Assembly (NCBI RefSeq): GCF_000699445.3
Contig: NC_067197.1
Span: 6,330,152 to 6,394,151 of the forward strand
Length of the DNA stretch: 64,000 bases
Origin: Schistosoma haematobium
Lineage: Eukaryota; Platyhelminthes; Trematoda; Strigeidida; Schistosomatidae
Direction: 5' to 3'
In this document: positions 11,201 to 23,600 of the stretch, piece after piece
Position numbering within the stretch: the stretch's first letter is position 1
Layout: each line of letters starts with the position of its first letter
Made by a program: the position numbers and the translations under genes
Notes under the pieces: model-generated
What the model was told of the DNA's origin: nothing
Database searches by the model: none
Seen by the model: the letters and a program-made list of their open reading frames with translations, nothing else

Positions 11201-14200
11201 AACTTACACATAAGAATGTTGTATATATCTGTCTGAATTTATAATCGACCGACTAAACTGATATTTAGTGTTAGCGAATGGTCAGTTTACTGACTTGATA
11301 CACCCAAAATATAGTTTTATATCTCCAATTTCTAGTCATAAGCTATGACTTGTGGTGTTCAACCGTATCAGGCGTCAGGTAAATATCACTTATTACAGTT
11401 TACGACGGTCGTTCAATGAATGAAGATATGACTGCAAACTAGGGGTTAACAGCTCAGTGGTTTGATTTTTTAACTAGCGTTACGAGGCCTAAATTTCTTG
11501 GGTCCGTCTTTGGCGGTGTTATGACTGCTCACCAACGGGGATTCCTATATTAAGAGGAAACAGTTGCCCGATGCTTCCTGTTTCTCAATGACTGACTAAA
11601 GTTAATCTGTAACGTAAAACTACGAGATCCAGCTATGACTTCCCTTACTACAAAAGATCGAAAGTGAATGTATGTCAGAAGACGGGACAACTGATTATCA
11701 AAGACTTATTATTTTCTAGTAAAATGACACACATACCAAATCGTTAAAATTAAAATAAACACAATTAAAAAATTTCACAGATTGAAATCATGAGTCAGTT
11801 GAAGCTAGACCACCATTGAAAACCTGGAAGCACTGGACGGCCGTTTCGTCCTGGTATGGGACTCCTCAGCAGTGCGCATCCACGATCCCGTTACCAGTGG
11901 AGTTCAACCAGGTCTGTTGTGAGATAGGAACTTACTGAAGACAATGGTGTACGGTGGCGCAACTTCGTGGATTGGTTGAAGTTAGACATTAACACCGTTG
12001 GATGCCGGCTCAGTGGTCTAGTGGCTAAGTGCTCGCGCGCGAAGCCAGTAGGTCCTGGGTTCGAGCCCCGCGTGGTGCGGGATCGTGGATGCGCACTGCT
12101 GAGGAGTCCCATACCAGGACGAAACGGCCGTCCAGTGCTTCCAGGTTTTCAATGGTGGTCTAGCTTCAACTGACTCATGATTTCAATCTGTGAAATTTCT
12201 AAAATCTCCACAAAACCCATTCTGACAATTAAAAAACATATAAAACCATGTCTTGGTCGGATACAGGTTTCATTGGCCATTTATCATCAGCCAATAAGAT
12301 TGAGATCTGACAGTATCAAGCTTACTTTTAATTCCTCTCGAAATTAAAATGTACATTTCCAATCAAACATATCGTCATATATTACGATTCATATTTCTTT
12401 TTCATTATGGTCGCTAAAAAAGTAAATTTTTATTTGTTGTCTTCTCATATCTTTTATACAACAGATTGAAATTCAGGTACTGGAACGTCAGTTAAACTCG
12501 CAAGATAAAAATATTGAAGATCGTTTAATTTTATCTTTCAATATTCATGAAGTTGGTACCAGTTTGATTAAACGACGTTGGACACAAGAAATTCAGGTAT
12601 ATTATTTTGGTTAGTAATTTTTTCTGTTTTGACTATTTATTTCCTGATGTAGAGATGGGACGGAGCAAAGTCAACATTTGTACACTATTTTTCAGTTGAC
12701 CCTGCATGCTGCTCTCCATATAATTCAATCAGCCTTAGTGAACAGATTTTATTATATTGATTAGGTTTGGAACATGTGAACCAATGCATTCCGACTTAAT
12801 GGTATAAAAGTATCATAATTAAATATTCTGGTCTTAATCCCACATGAAATCATAGACGTCCTCTGACTAAAAGTATGGAACTACAAAATGGGAACAGTTG
12901 TTTAATTTTTTTTTCAAGGTTCTGTTGCCGATATCATTTGATGCTAAAAACTATCTTATCAATGAATTGGGTTCAGAATATGATACTAATTACAGTACAA
13001 TTAACTTATTTACCAGTTACCAATTTGCATACTTTGAGCCACATTGTAAGTGTAAGAACTTAAAGATTTCCCAAACTAATATAGGTGGAGCAGAGTTTGA
13101 ACTTGCGGATCGGTGACTGAAAGTTAGTCAAATGCCCTAACCACTTAGCCACTGCTAATAACAACAATGTAGCTCGTTTAGTGTAGATTTATCCACCGGA
13201 CTTTGAATTACACATTATCTTTATGAAGTGGACTGGTGATATCACTTATATAAGCAAACCGAAATAGGGGTACCATGGTTTTAACCTGTTACTCACTGGT
13301 TAAACTCTGAGTACGTGACCTAGAATGTGCTGCGCAGGTGGTCAAGTTTAATAAAAAATAGTTAATTTTTCTTTGATAAAACAATTCAGTGTACTTATGC
13401 TTATAGATTCATGAATACCTTTTTAATCCAGTTATGTTTGGATGTGACATATAGTGTATGGATTTTGATGGTAAATTAATAGCAGCAAAACATTCAGTAG
13501 AAAAGCAGATATGCATGTCATACATATGAAAAATTCGTATAGGCAAAAGGGGTGAGTAATTTATTGCTGATTAAATAGAATTGATCGGTAAAAATAAATG
13601 TACTTCGCCCTGAATTACCACAGTACAGTAACATAATGGAGTGAAATTAATTAGGTACACAGAGCAAACGAGTTGGAATTATAGTAGGGTGTTTGATTTT
13701 CAAGAATGAGATTGTTCTTAAACACTTAATCCCTTTAATGTGATATATTTATACTTTATTCTTATTGAAGATATCCTTCCAATTAACTGCTTGGATATCT
13801 ATCAAGTAGTAGGTGAATTGATGAAGTGTTTTTTCTTTCATAAATATCAATCCCAAGGTTGGACTTGATAGTTTCGAATAAATTGAGCATCCAATAGAAA
13901 GTCAATAATAAATATATTTTGCCGATATCCCAATGAGTAGAAAATTGTGTTTCTGACGTTTCGTGTAAGTCACCTCATCAGAGTAAATAAATCACCGAAA
14001 TAACTAAACACAAGTTTAAACAGCAAAAAAGAAACAAGACAGAATATTTTCAGTACAATCGAAATCATAAGAGGTCTGAACACATCAATGTCAAGTTATT
14101 CTTGCTCAATGTGTTTCGTACGACATATCACTATTAATTTGTGCGTCAGAAAGTGCATACACCTGTAATCTGAAGTGGAGAGGTTGAGATTGAACGTGTG

Positions 14201-17200
14201 CGTGTGAACTGAACTTATCGTCAGTACCACGTTTTTTAATCTAAACATCAACTTATCTTAACTTCAATCCATATCGGGTGTGAGACAGTTGTCTATTGCA
14301 GGCAATGGACTAGAGTTGCACAATATTGGCGATTGATTGAAGTTAGACATTAACACTGTTTGATACCAGCTTAGTCCCGATCGAAGCTGCTACCTTGACG
14401 CGGTGGTCGGGCTTGCCTATCGTGATGACCCAACCGAGCTATATTGGCTGGAACATATGTTCCTGCAGGTTCTACCATGCCAGGCAGGTCGATTGGTGAA
14501 CGGTAAGACTAAAAGCAGCAACTCAAGGTCTGAGGGCGAAGTCGTACTGCTGACTGTAGAGGGGTGTGACAGCAGTAAGGTGTTTCCCTCGGACAACCAG
14601 CATGACAGCGATGCTACCTTCCCACACGGAGGGGTGGGGTTAGAAAAGGTCGACCCTAAAAATGTCACACCTCACCTTACCTCACGGGTTTCCGTCTCCG
14701 GCGGTAAGGCCCTTTGAAGAATGGAGCTAACACGTCAAAAACCTTCCACAAAAAGGCCGTGCGCGACCGGCCTCAAGCAGTTGTCCCTTGGGCTCTGCGG
14801 TCACGCTCCCAGGTCGTCAAGACCAACACTAATCCAATTTCATTTTCAGGTTCCTCAAGAAATACCCTTCCACGGTGTGGGCAGCCGGGAAGTGATATCA
14901 GCCCTCATACCCGTAACAGCACAAGAGACCAAGGTGGTCACATTCATATCCTTCCTATACCTTCTAATACCTCTCTTATCTCCCCGACTAACCCTCCTCA
15001 CGTCTCTTTATCACCTCGCACCGCTAGGGCAAACGATTCGAGTACGTGGAACGCCATTCCTGGTCTCCTGAAACTACGCTCTAAACTACACGTAAAAGCT
15101 TTTAACGTACGAACACTTTGCCAAATAGGACAGCAGGCTTCCTTAGCTAAAACTTTAGAATCTCGCGCCATCGGTGTGTGCTGCGTCTCCGAAACGCGCA
15201 TACAGGATCCAAGTAGCGTCATTCATTTGACCTCACCATGCCAAAATAAAGAACCGACTCGATTTACGCTTCGTGTATCTGGAAGCTCTGATTCTGCTTC
15301 CCGTGGCCTCGCCGGCGTAGGTATAGCATTGAGTCCTAGGGCAGAACTAGCTCTCTTAGAGTGGATCCCAGTAGACAGTCGTTTGTGCGCTGTCCGACTG
15401 AACGGAACAGTAAGGATCCGAAAAGATAGGGACACTCGTCGTTTCTCTTCGTCGTCTCTGCCTATTCTCCCACTGACTGCAGCGCAGATGATGTAAAAGA
15501 TGAGTTCTACAGAAAGCTTTCGGACCTTCTCCGAAAAGCTAAGCGCTCGGATGTAGTAATAGTGGCTGGTGACTTTAATGCTCAAGTAGGTAAACTAAGC
15601 GACGGGGAAAGACACCTAGGTGGATCTTATGGTGTCGTGGCTCAGAGAACAGATAATGGCGACCGTCTGTTGCAGCTATGCTCAGATAACCGCCTGTTCC
15701 TTGCAAATACTAACTTCACGCATAAGGAAAAACATCTTTTAACATGGAGACCCCCTAATTCGTCCCAACGTTGGACCCAAATAGATCACATCGCTATCAT
15801 CCACCAATGGAGGGGCTCGATAGAAGACTGTCGCTCATTCTGGAGCACATGCCTAGATTCAGATCATGCTCTAGTGCGAGCGCGTATTTGCTTGCGTCTT
15901 ACTGGACGTAGGAAAGACGCTGCAAGGAAACCTCTTAGGGGCCTACTTAATGATAGTCAAGCTAAGAGTATATTTCAGGAACAACTAGGAAAACAGTTAG
16001 GCAGCCATGTATGTGATGCCCACCCTGAGGCAGCATGGAATGATATCCGAAAAGCTGTGGAAACAGCAGTGATATCTGCTAGTACGGTAACTACTAAGGT
16101 TAGGGAGCAACACTGGATCTCAGCAGCATCTATCTCACTGATAGATGCTCGGAAACTCATTCCACCTGGCTCTGAACATAATGAAGAACGGAGTCAGCTT
16201 AAGCGCAAGCTGACAAGAAGTCTACGCAATGATCGTGAACAGTGGTGGGTAGCGAAAGCAAGAGAGATGGAAAAGGCAGCGGCAATAGGTAATAGCAGAC
16301 AATTGTTCAGACTCGTTAAGGAAACTGGAATTAGGAACCCGACCGTTAGCGAAACAATCTCAGAGAAAGATGGACATATTATTCATTCTCAATCCAGGAG
16401 ATTGGATCGATGGGCAGAACACTTTAGAGATCAGTTCAACTGGCCTTCAGCCACAATTCGGTTTCCCACGATCTCTAGTCAACCTGAATGGCAAGTTAAT
16501 GTAGGTCCTCCGTCCCTATACGAAGTTGAAAAAGCCATAGGAAATCTGAAACGAGGGAGAGCAGCAGGCCCTGACAGGTTTACTCCTGAGATTTTTAAGG
16601 ATAGTGGTCCAGTATTAGCAATGAGATTAACCGAGGTCTTAGGTAGGATTTGGGAACTGGACGTAGTCCCATCTGACTGGTGTCAATCACTGATTGTGCC
16701 AGTCTATAAGAAAGGACAAAAGTCCTCTTGTGACAATCACAGAGGAATCAGTTTGACTAATATAGTGTCTAAAATATTAGCTTCAATAATACTTCGACGC
16801 CTAATCAAAGCTCGTGAAGAGCAGACTAGAGAAAACCAGGCCGGTTTTCGACCTTGACGTGGTTGTATAGATCAGATATCCACACTACGTCAGGTTCTAG
16901 AACACAGACACACATTCAGACGCCCCACAATGGTAGTATTTCTCGACCTTAAGGCAGCATTCGACTCTGTTGATCGTGAGGTTCTATGGCAGTGTTTGTC
17001 ACTGAAAGGAGTACCAAAGAAGTACATTAACCTTATAAAGGCTCTCTACTCGAACACAACTGGTCAAATGAGAGCTTATAGCGAACTGTCATCAGAATTG
17101 ATTACCTCAAGTGGTGTTCGTCAGGGCTGTCCACTCTCCCCATTCTTGTTCAACTTTGTGGTCGACGTACTTTCAGAGATAACACTTTCCTCATCTAAAT

Positions 17201-20200
17201 TTACAGGGGTTGAACTTTTACCGGGAGGTTCACTTGTTGACTTAGAATATGCTGATGACATAGTTTTATTCGGCGAAGACGCTGACAAAACGCAGAGTCT
17301 TCTGACCACTCTAAGCAACAATGCAAGCATGTTCGGGATGCGATTCTCTCCCTCGAAATGCAAAATGTTGCTTCAGGATTGGGTTACATCGACACTCGAA
17401 CTAATGATAGGGAGTGAAGTAATTGAGCGTGTCGATCGCTTCACTTATCTTGGAAGTCTCATCAGCCCTTGTGGTCTGGTGTGACGAAATCTCAGCACGG
17501 ATACAGAAGGCTCGACTAGCTTTTGCCAACTGGCGTGATTTATGGCGTAGACAAGATATCCGTCTATCAACCAAAGGACGGGTTTACTGCGCAGCAGTTC
17601 GTTCCGTCCTACTTTATGGCAGTGAAACATGGCCGGTAAGATCAGAGGATGTTCGTAAGTTACTAGTATTTGATCATAGATATCTTCGAAACATTGCTCG
17701 TATATCCTGGGACCATCAAGTAAGTAACTCAGTTGTTAGGAAACGTGTACTACGTAAGGATGGCAAATCAGTCGACGAAGTAGTGAAACTTCACCAGTTG
17801 AGATGGCTGGGACATGTGTTACGTATGCCCAACCACTGACTGCCTCGACGTGCGATGTTTTCTGGTGCAGGAGTAGGTTGGAAGAAATGTAGGGGCGGCC
17901 AGACCAAAACATGGCACAAGTCCATGAAGTCACTGACAAGTGAACTGAGTCATGTTGGTAGGTGTAGACTACCTGGTTGGGGACCGCGAGATGATAGCAA
18001 CCGATCGTTAGAGACCCTGAATGACATGGCTCAAAATCGTTTGCAATGGCTCAGGTGCATCCACTCTCTGTGTTCTCCCAAATTCTAATCTTCTGAATTC
18101 TTCATGTCCCTTTTTTTCCTCTTTCCAAATTTATTTCACTGGATTATACTCTTTAAATAACATCTCCAAACCCTAATCTTCCCGATTACTGCTTATACTC
18201 TTATTACCTCTACCACTACGGAATTTGACTCGACAACTGTATCTCTGTGCTAATGTTGTGTGGCAACTCGAACTGATGTACGTACGTACGAAGTTCTACG
18301 TTGTTACTGACTGACTGACTGACCAGCTTAGTGGTTCATAGGTTAAGCGTCCGTGCGTGAGGCCGGTCCTGGATTCGGTCCCCGCACCCTGAGTCGTGAA
18401 TGAGAACATCTGTGGCATTCTATACTAGGATGAAACGGTTGTCCATTGCCTCCGGGCTTCCGATGGTGGTTCTATAATCTCTACAAATCCTCTATGATAA
18501 TAATTATATTGATATTTGCTTGTCAAAACATTTTCGTCATGTCATCAGTTGTCTTTTTCTTCATAAATTTCACCTTTCAGGCTCATATTGGCACTTTATC
18601 AGTCGCTATTCCACAGTTTACTTATAGAGAAACAAATGAACCTGTCTATTTAGCACGTACACAACGTCATGAAGAAACAGGTCATCATTTATTAGCAGTT
18701 CAATTGATCATCGCAGAGAAAAATGCTCCTGATTTTGATACATACTATCAAAATACACGTCATCGTTTACAATGTGATTTCAAAGTGTTGGATGTAAGTA
18801 ACCACAAACATACTGCACGGATGTAGTGAAGTATAAAGCATATCATCTTATGCGATTATCAGATTCAAATATCATAATTCATCCATGTTATTATCCATTG
18901 TATAACTTTTCTTGATATCCTGTAGTGTTGGTTTAGCATTTAGAGCGTCTAACTTGAGGGCGATTAATTCATAGTTTCGATCCACGCTTTACTTCAGTGG
19001 GGGTGCATGAATCTTAACGTGAGATATAAGTTAATAAAAATGTGTATTTTGTCGTCTCCGAGCGACTGTCATCATCTTAATAATAAAAAAATCAGAAATA
19101 TTAAATGCAATTATTAATTAATTCAATACAACTCGTTTATCAAATATAGGCTTATGTATTTGGCTTTGAGACATATTCTTGTGTGTAATATGACCAGTGA
19201 CACTACTTTACAGCAATTCCAACAACAGTAGGCGATTAGTGATTCGAAAGTGAAATTTAATAGTTAGAAACCGAATACAATAATCCCTAAGCTACTCCTA
19301 CCACGGAACTGTAAAATGTTTTAGGGGATTGTGGTGTGATAGTTAAAGCTCAGTACTTTTGTCACCACTTGGTATCAAATTGGTCATTAAAATCAGCATT
19401 ATATATGATTAATAATCCTGGGTTCAAACCTTAGTTTTCATGACGGGATTTAATTATCTGATTAGTATAATTAGCTTTTATATTTTAGGTGTGTAGTTCA
19501 TAGTTTAGTGCATGAACCTACAATCTGTTCACGTTGTCCTGAAGGACAATAAAATCTGTCACCAAACTATCTAGCTCAGATTATACAACACAAAAAGTAT
19601 CCATTTTAGTTGTAAATCTTCGTCATTTCGCCTATGATCTGTTTCGAAATCCATTGTTTTATTTTTGATTAGGGCTTACTTCTTAAGTTTCCTTACGTTA
19701 TTGTAACTTTCTATTGTTGAAACCAGACTAATTTTGATTATTCTCATTCACATCACGTTAAGATGTATTTGATAATTTCTTGAGTCATGTTACAGATATC
19801 ATTTACTGAATATTTCGTGGTGATTGAAAAGTAGTTTTTATTCTGTTTTCTGATTTTATTGGCACTTATAATACAAGAACGTAAGCCTGTATCATCAAGT
19901 GTCGCATTCTACATAGGCTTATGTTAGTAACTTTTCAGGGCAGATTAGTTGAAAGCCTTCCGATAGTAAGTGTACTTATTTCTGCTTGTCTATATTCACG
20001 TAATAATATTTACAGTGTACCATAGTGTAATGTTGTTTTAATTGTTAATTAGTAGACGTATTGTTTCCTAATCTCATATCGTGCTGTATAAGTTCCAACA
20101 AAAATTTACCAGTATTTCTATCATTAATAATCGTACTTACAGCTCACTATATTTTATATCAACCTGGATATACTGTCAATATATTATATTTTGATATTGT

Positions 20201-20633
20201 TAATGAACGATAATTATGATTCTATTTGGGATATTTTGTACAAATTTTGTGTTTAGGTATATGTTCATCAAAAAGCCACTCTATTATTAATGAATTATTT
20301 CAACAATCTACGTATATCATTATCTAAGCAATTAAAAGAAATTGAACATTCATCTGAAATTGAATGGGCTAGTAGTATTGGAGATACAGAAGGTTTAAAA
20401 AAAGCAAAACTACGCGAAAGATTAGAAAATGAAATGGAACAACAACTTCCTGGACGTTTAACTGCTGCAGATGCTGTAGGCAGTCATATTGCTCGTAAAA
20501 CTGAACGTCGAAATATACGTTTGGAAGCCGCTTCTTTAGCACAGAAAACAGGTAGTCCTAATAAGAAAAAATCGAGTTTATTCATATAATAGAAGTATAT
20601 AGAATAAAGTTATTCATCCATTATTCTTCTTCG

Positions 20634-20681
<48 letters not shown>

Positions 20682-23600
20682 AATACAAGATAATACCATT
20701 TGGTTCTTTATATCTGTTTCTTCTGATGCGTAATTGATTACTATATCAGTTTAGGTGATATAATTTAAGACCTTACAGAAGAGAATATCTTGGTAACTGA
20801 CAAATCACTAAATATCTAGAGTATTATTTATTTTATTTATTTTAACACATAGACATTGGTACAAGGAGGCACCAAATACATACGCACCACACAAATCTCA
20901 TTCGATATGTGTGAGGGCTGTGATACTGCCTGGGTGCCCAAACCGAAGCAGGTGGTTTTCTTAGGGGCCACTCCCCGAGTTTTCGACCTAAAGGTCTGAT
21001 CCACAAGGCAGTGGAGCATCGTAAGGAAATGCAGTCCCATGGTAACCGGTGACCAACGATTGGTTCATACGCCATTCGTTCCCGCAGGATACTGGAACCT
21101 ATGTGCACCATTGGTTTGGAATGAGGGTTTTCCAACTGCCCTAGGTGGACTCTCCATTTCCACCAACCTGGTTAAAGCACCAGACATTTGCTTTTCGTCC
21201 TCTCATTTTCGTAGACAACACCACCGCCACGAGAAGGCAGTGAGTAGGACTTCCCTGGCAGAGGCTGTATACGCGTGGCCGTGTGAGAGTATTTCGAGAG
21301 GGAGAGCGGACTCTCCCCACTGTCGGCCGTACCAGGGCATTTGGGGGCAAAATATCTAGAGATCTTGTTTTTGAATCCAAGCTGATACTTGTTAAGGTAT
21401 CACATATAATTCATTTAATAAGTACGTATATTCTTGAGGAAATTAGGGGAAAAACTCAAAAATTTAATAACATTTGAAGATTGTTTATGCAGATAACACA
21501 TCTATTTTCCAGTAGATAAAACGTTTCATTAGGGTCAGTATTATTCTTTGTCGTCACAAGCTAGGGTTTGTTTTAATAGTTATTGGTTGAATAAAGTTTA
21601 TTGGATGGGAGATGGGAGGATGAATGCATTGCGTTGTAGAGTAGTTTTGGTTGTTCACTAATTGTGATCACCCTTGCATTCACTATTGTGTTGGTTTTTC
21701 GAATTGCATAGCAAAGATTCGGGTTATAACACACATACTGTGTGTTTATGTTTGTGTTTAGTGTTGCTTTATTCTCCTTTAATATATATATTGGTTATAC
21801 ATACTAACTTAAGCCTTTTACCACTCATGGAGGCGCGTAGGTCACCCACCTGGATTCTCCATCAAACTCTGTACTGGGCAATCATTTCCAGTTGCTATTA
21901 TCATCATAAACGACACTGGGACCTTAAATCAGTAGTTATTTTTTTATAGTATGAAAGCAGTTATCACTTGTACTTTCAGTGTTAACATTTTTCATAGATC
22001 AACTCTTGTCCATTTATCTCTTAAGGCAAAATTGCAGTTATTCGCGAATTGAATATTACACAATGGATGGTGAATGCAACATTGGACAAAGTGAATGTTA
22101 CATTAGGCTCTAAAGAAACCGATTTATTTTCAACTACCGTTAACGGTCTTCGAATTGATGTTCGTACAACATATAATACTATAGAAATTTCGGCAATACT
22201 TTCTGAATTCATTTTAATTGATCGTATCGTGAATACATCCTATCGTAAGGTTAGTAAAAATATGTTTAAATATTATTCTGTGTATCGTGTATATTGTGTA
22301 TCCTATACTTATTATTATTACTGTGTATCATCATTCACTATTTTATAATTGAAGTGTTATCAGAGATACTCAGTCGAGTATTTTAACTTCAATCCGAAGT
22401 AGACTAAGTTGAAACTACAGCAATAGTAGATATAAAAAAGTTTTTATTACAAAATATTTGATGGAAAGAATATTTCAGAGTTAGAAGCTGCAATAACAGC
22501 TAATAAATGCATAGCGATAGTCTTTTTCACGAACAAGCTTTTAACTATATGTTATACTTCACAAGTTTATAGTCAAATTTGTTAATTACTCGGCGCCCAA
22601 TTTTTGTCAAACTATTCGTTCTAATATTGACGAATATTCGTTTAAATTGATAATTTCCCCACAGTTTTATACTAGTAGTATCGTGGAAATGCTTTCGAAT
22701 AAGGTTCTTAAATTCCTATCCTAGTCAGTGAGTGTATTAACATAGTTAAAAATGTTACTTATATATTCAGTGTTAAGATAAAGAATGGTTGCCTGATACA
22801 GAAAGTCAATCAATTTTCGGTAAATGGTCTCCAAACAATTATGTAGTTGTTAGTACTTTTGATTTTCGAAATAAGTTACTGGAAAATTATGTAGATATGA
22901 GCTCTCGTTTGATTTCACACTTTTTTTTCGCTAAGATACTCAAACAATTAGAGACATAATAATCAAGAAACATATCCTCAATTCCTCAACTAAGTTTTAG
23001 CCTATCCAATTAGTACAGAACACCAGTTTCACGCTCGAGTAGGCAAACTAATTTGCCATATTCCACAATTCAGAATTAAATTTGGAGAAGAAATTTGTGC
23101 TGGAGTTTTTCTATCAACCAAAATGTATAGATGCACTGAAAAGTACTTCAGTCTCCTATACAAGTGAGAATCAACCTTGCTAGTCTGATCTTCATCTGGT
23201 TTTTTAGTTTATAACCTATAATCGAGTTATCCTAAATTCATTTATATTATGGGGAAAAATTTTGATTGTACTGATTATGTTTCATATTCAGCTTGTTTAT
23301 TTAAGTACATTTGTCTGTATTTATTTTCTCATGATATCAATTCTTCTATATATTAGATCATCAGTTTAGTGTTTAATGAGTAATAATTACTGGATCATAC
23401 TAGTTACTAGGGTTGAAGCTATCACGAGTTCACTTAATCTGCGAACGAGAAACAAGACTCGGTGCCCAAAGACCAGTAAGCTAGCTATTGATGCGTCCCA
23501 GCCCCGCTAACTAGCGGGAGAAGTCCACGCTTGGAATGGGGAAGTATATTCTGCAAACTGCCAGAAACGAGCGATAACAACAAACACAATTCAAAACGTA

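Larger units (their letters stand above)
14375..18321 (+). mobile_element. Full-length RTE-like non-LTR retrotransposon, copy A
   Basis: About 3.95 kb, flanked by the perfect 10-bp target-site duplication accagcttag (14365-14374 and 18322-18331). It ends in a (CTGA)n tail at 18308-18321, as RTE-clade elements do. It carries an unassigned leader region (14403-15070), an APE-type endonuclease, a reverse transcriptase and a C-terminal region. Four coding lesions disable it: a frameshift near 15440, TGA at 16855, a frameshift near 17481 and TGA at 17837. RTE assignment rests on the tail, the APE-RT layout and RT motifs. Confidence 0.9.

Noticed and set aside
12005..12075. A functional tRNA gene
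   Set aside because: A and B boxes are present but the cloverleaf stems do not close and it sits inside a SINE with a hammerhead tail; SINE promoter, not tRNA.
11891..12173. Two mirrored ORFs (11891-12112 minus, 11967-12173 plus)
   Set aside because: They are produced by the inverted SINE halves and the tRNA-like region; repeat DNA, not protein genes.
20842..21380. Overlapping ORFs on both strands of the 510-bp retroposon
   Set aside because: They vary among copies, overlap on opposite strands and match no family I know; kept only as a question under findings.
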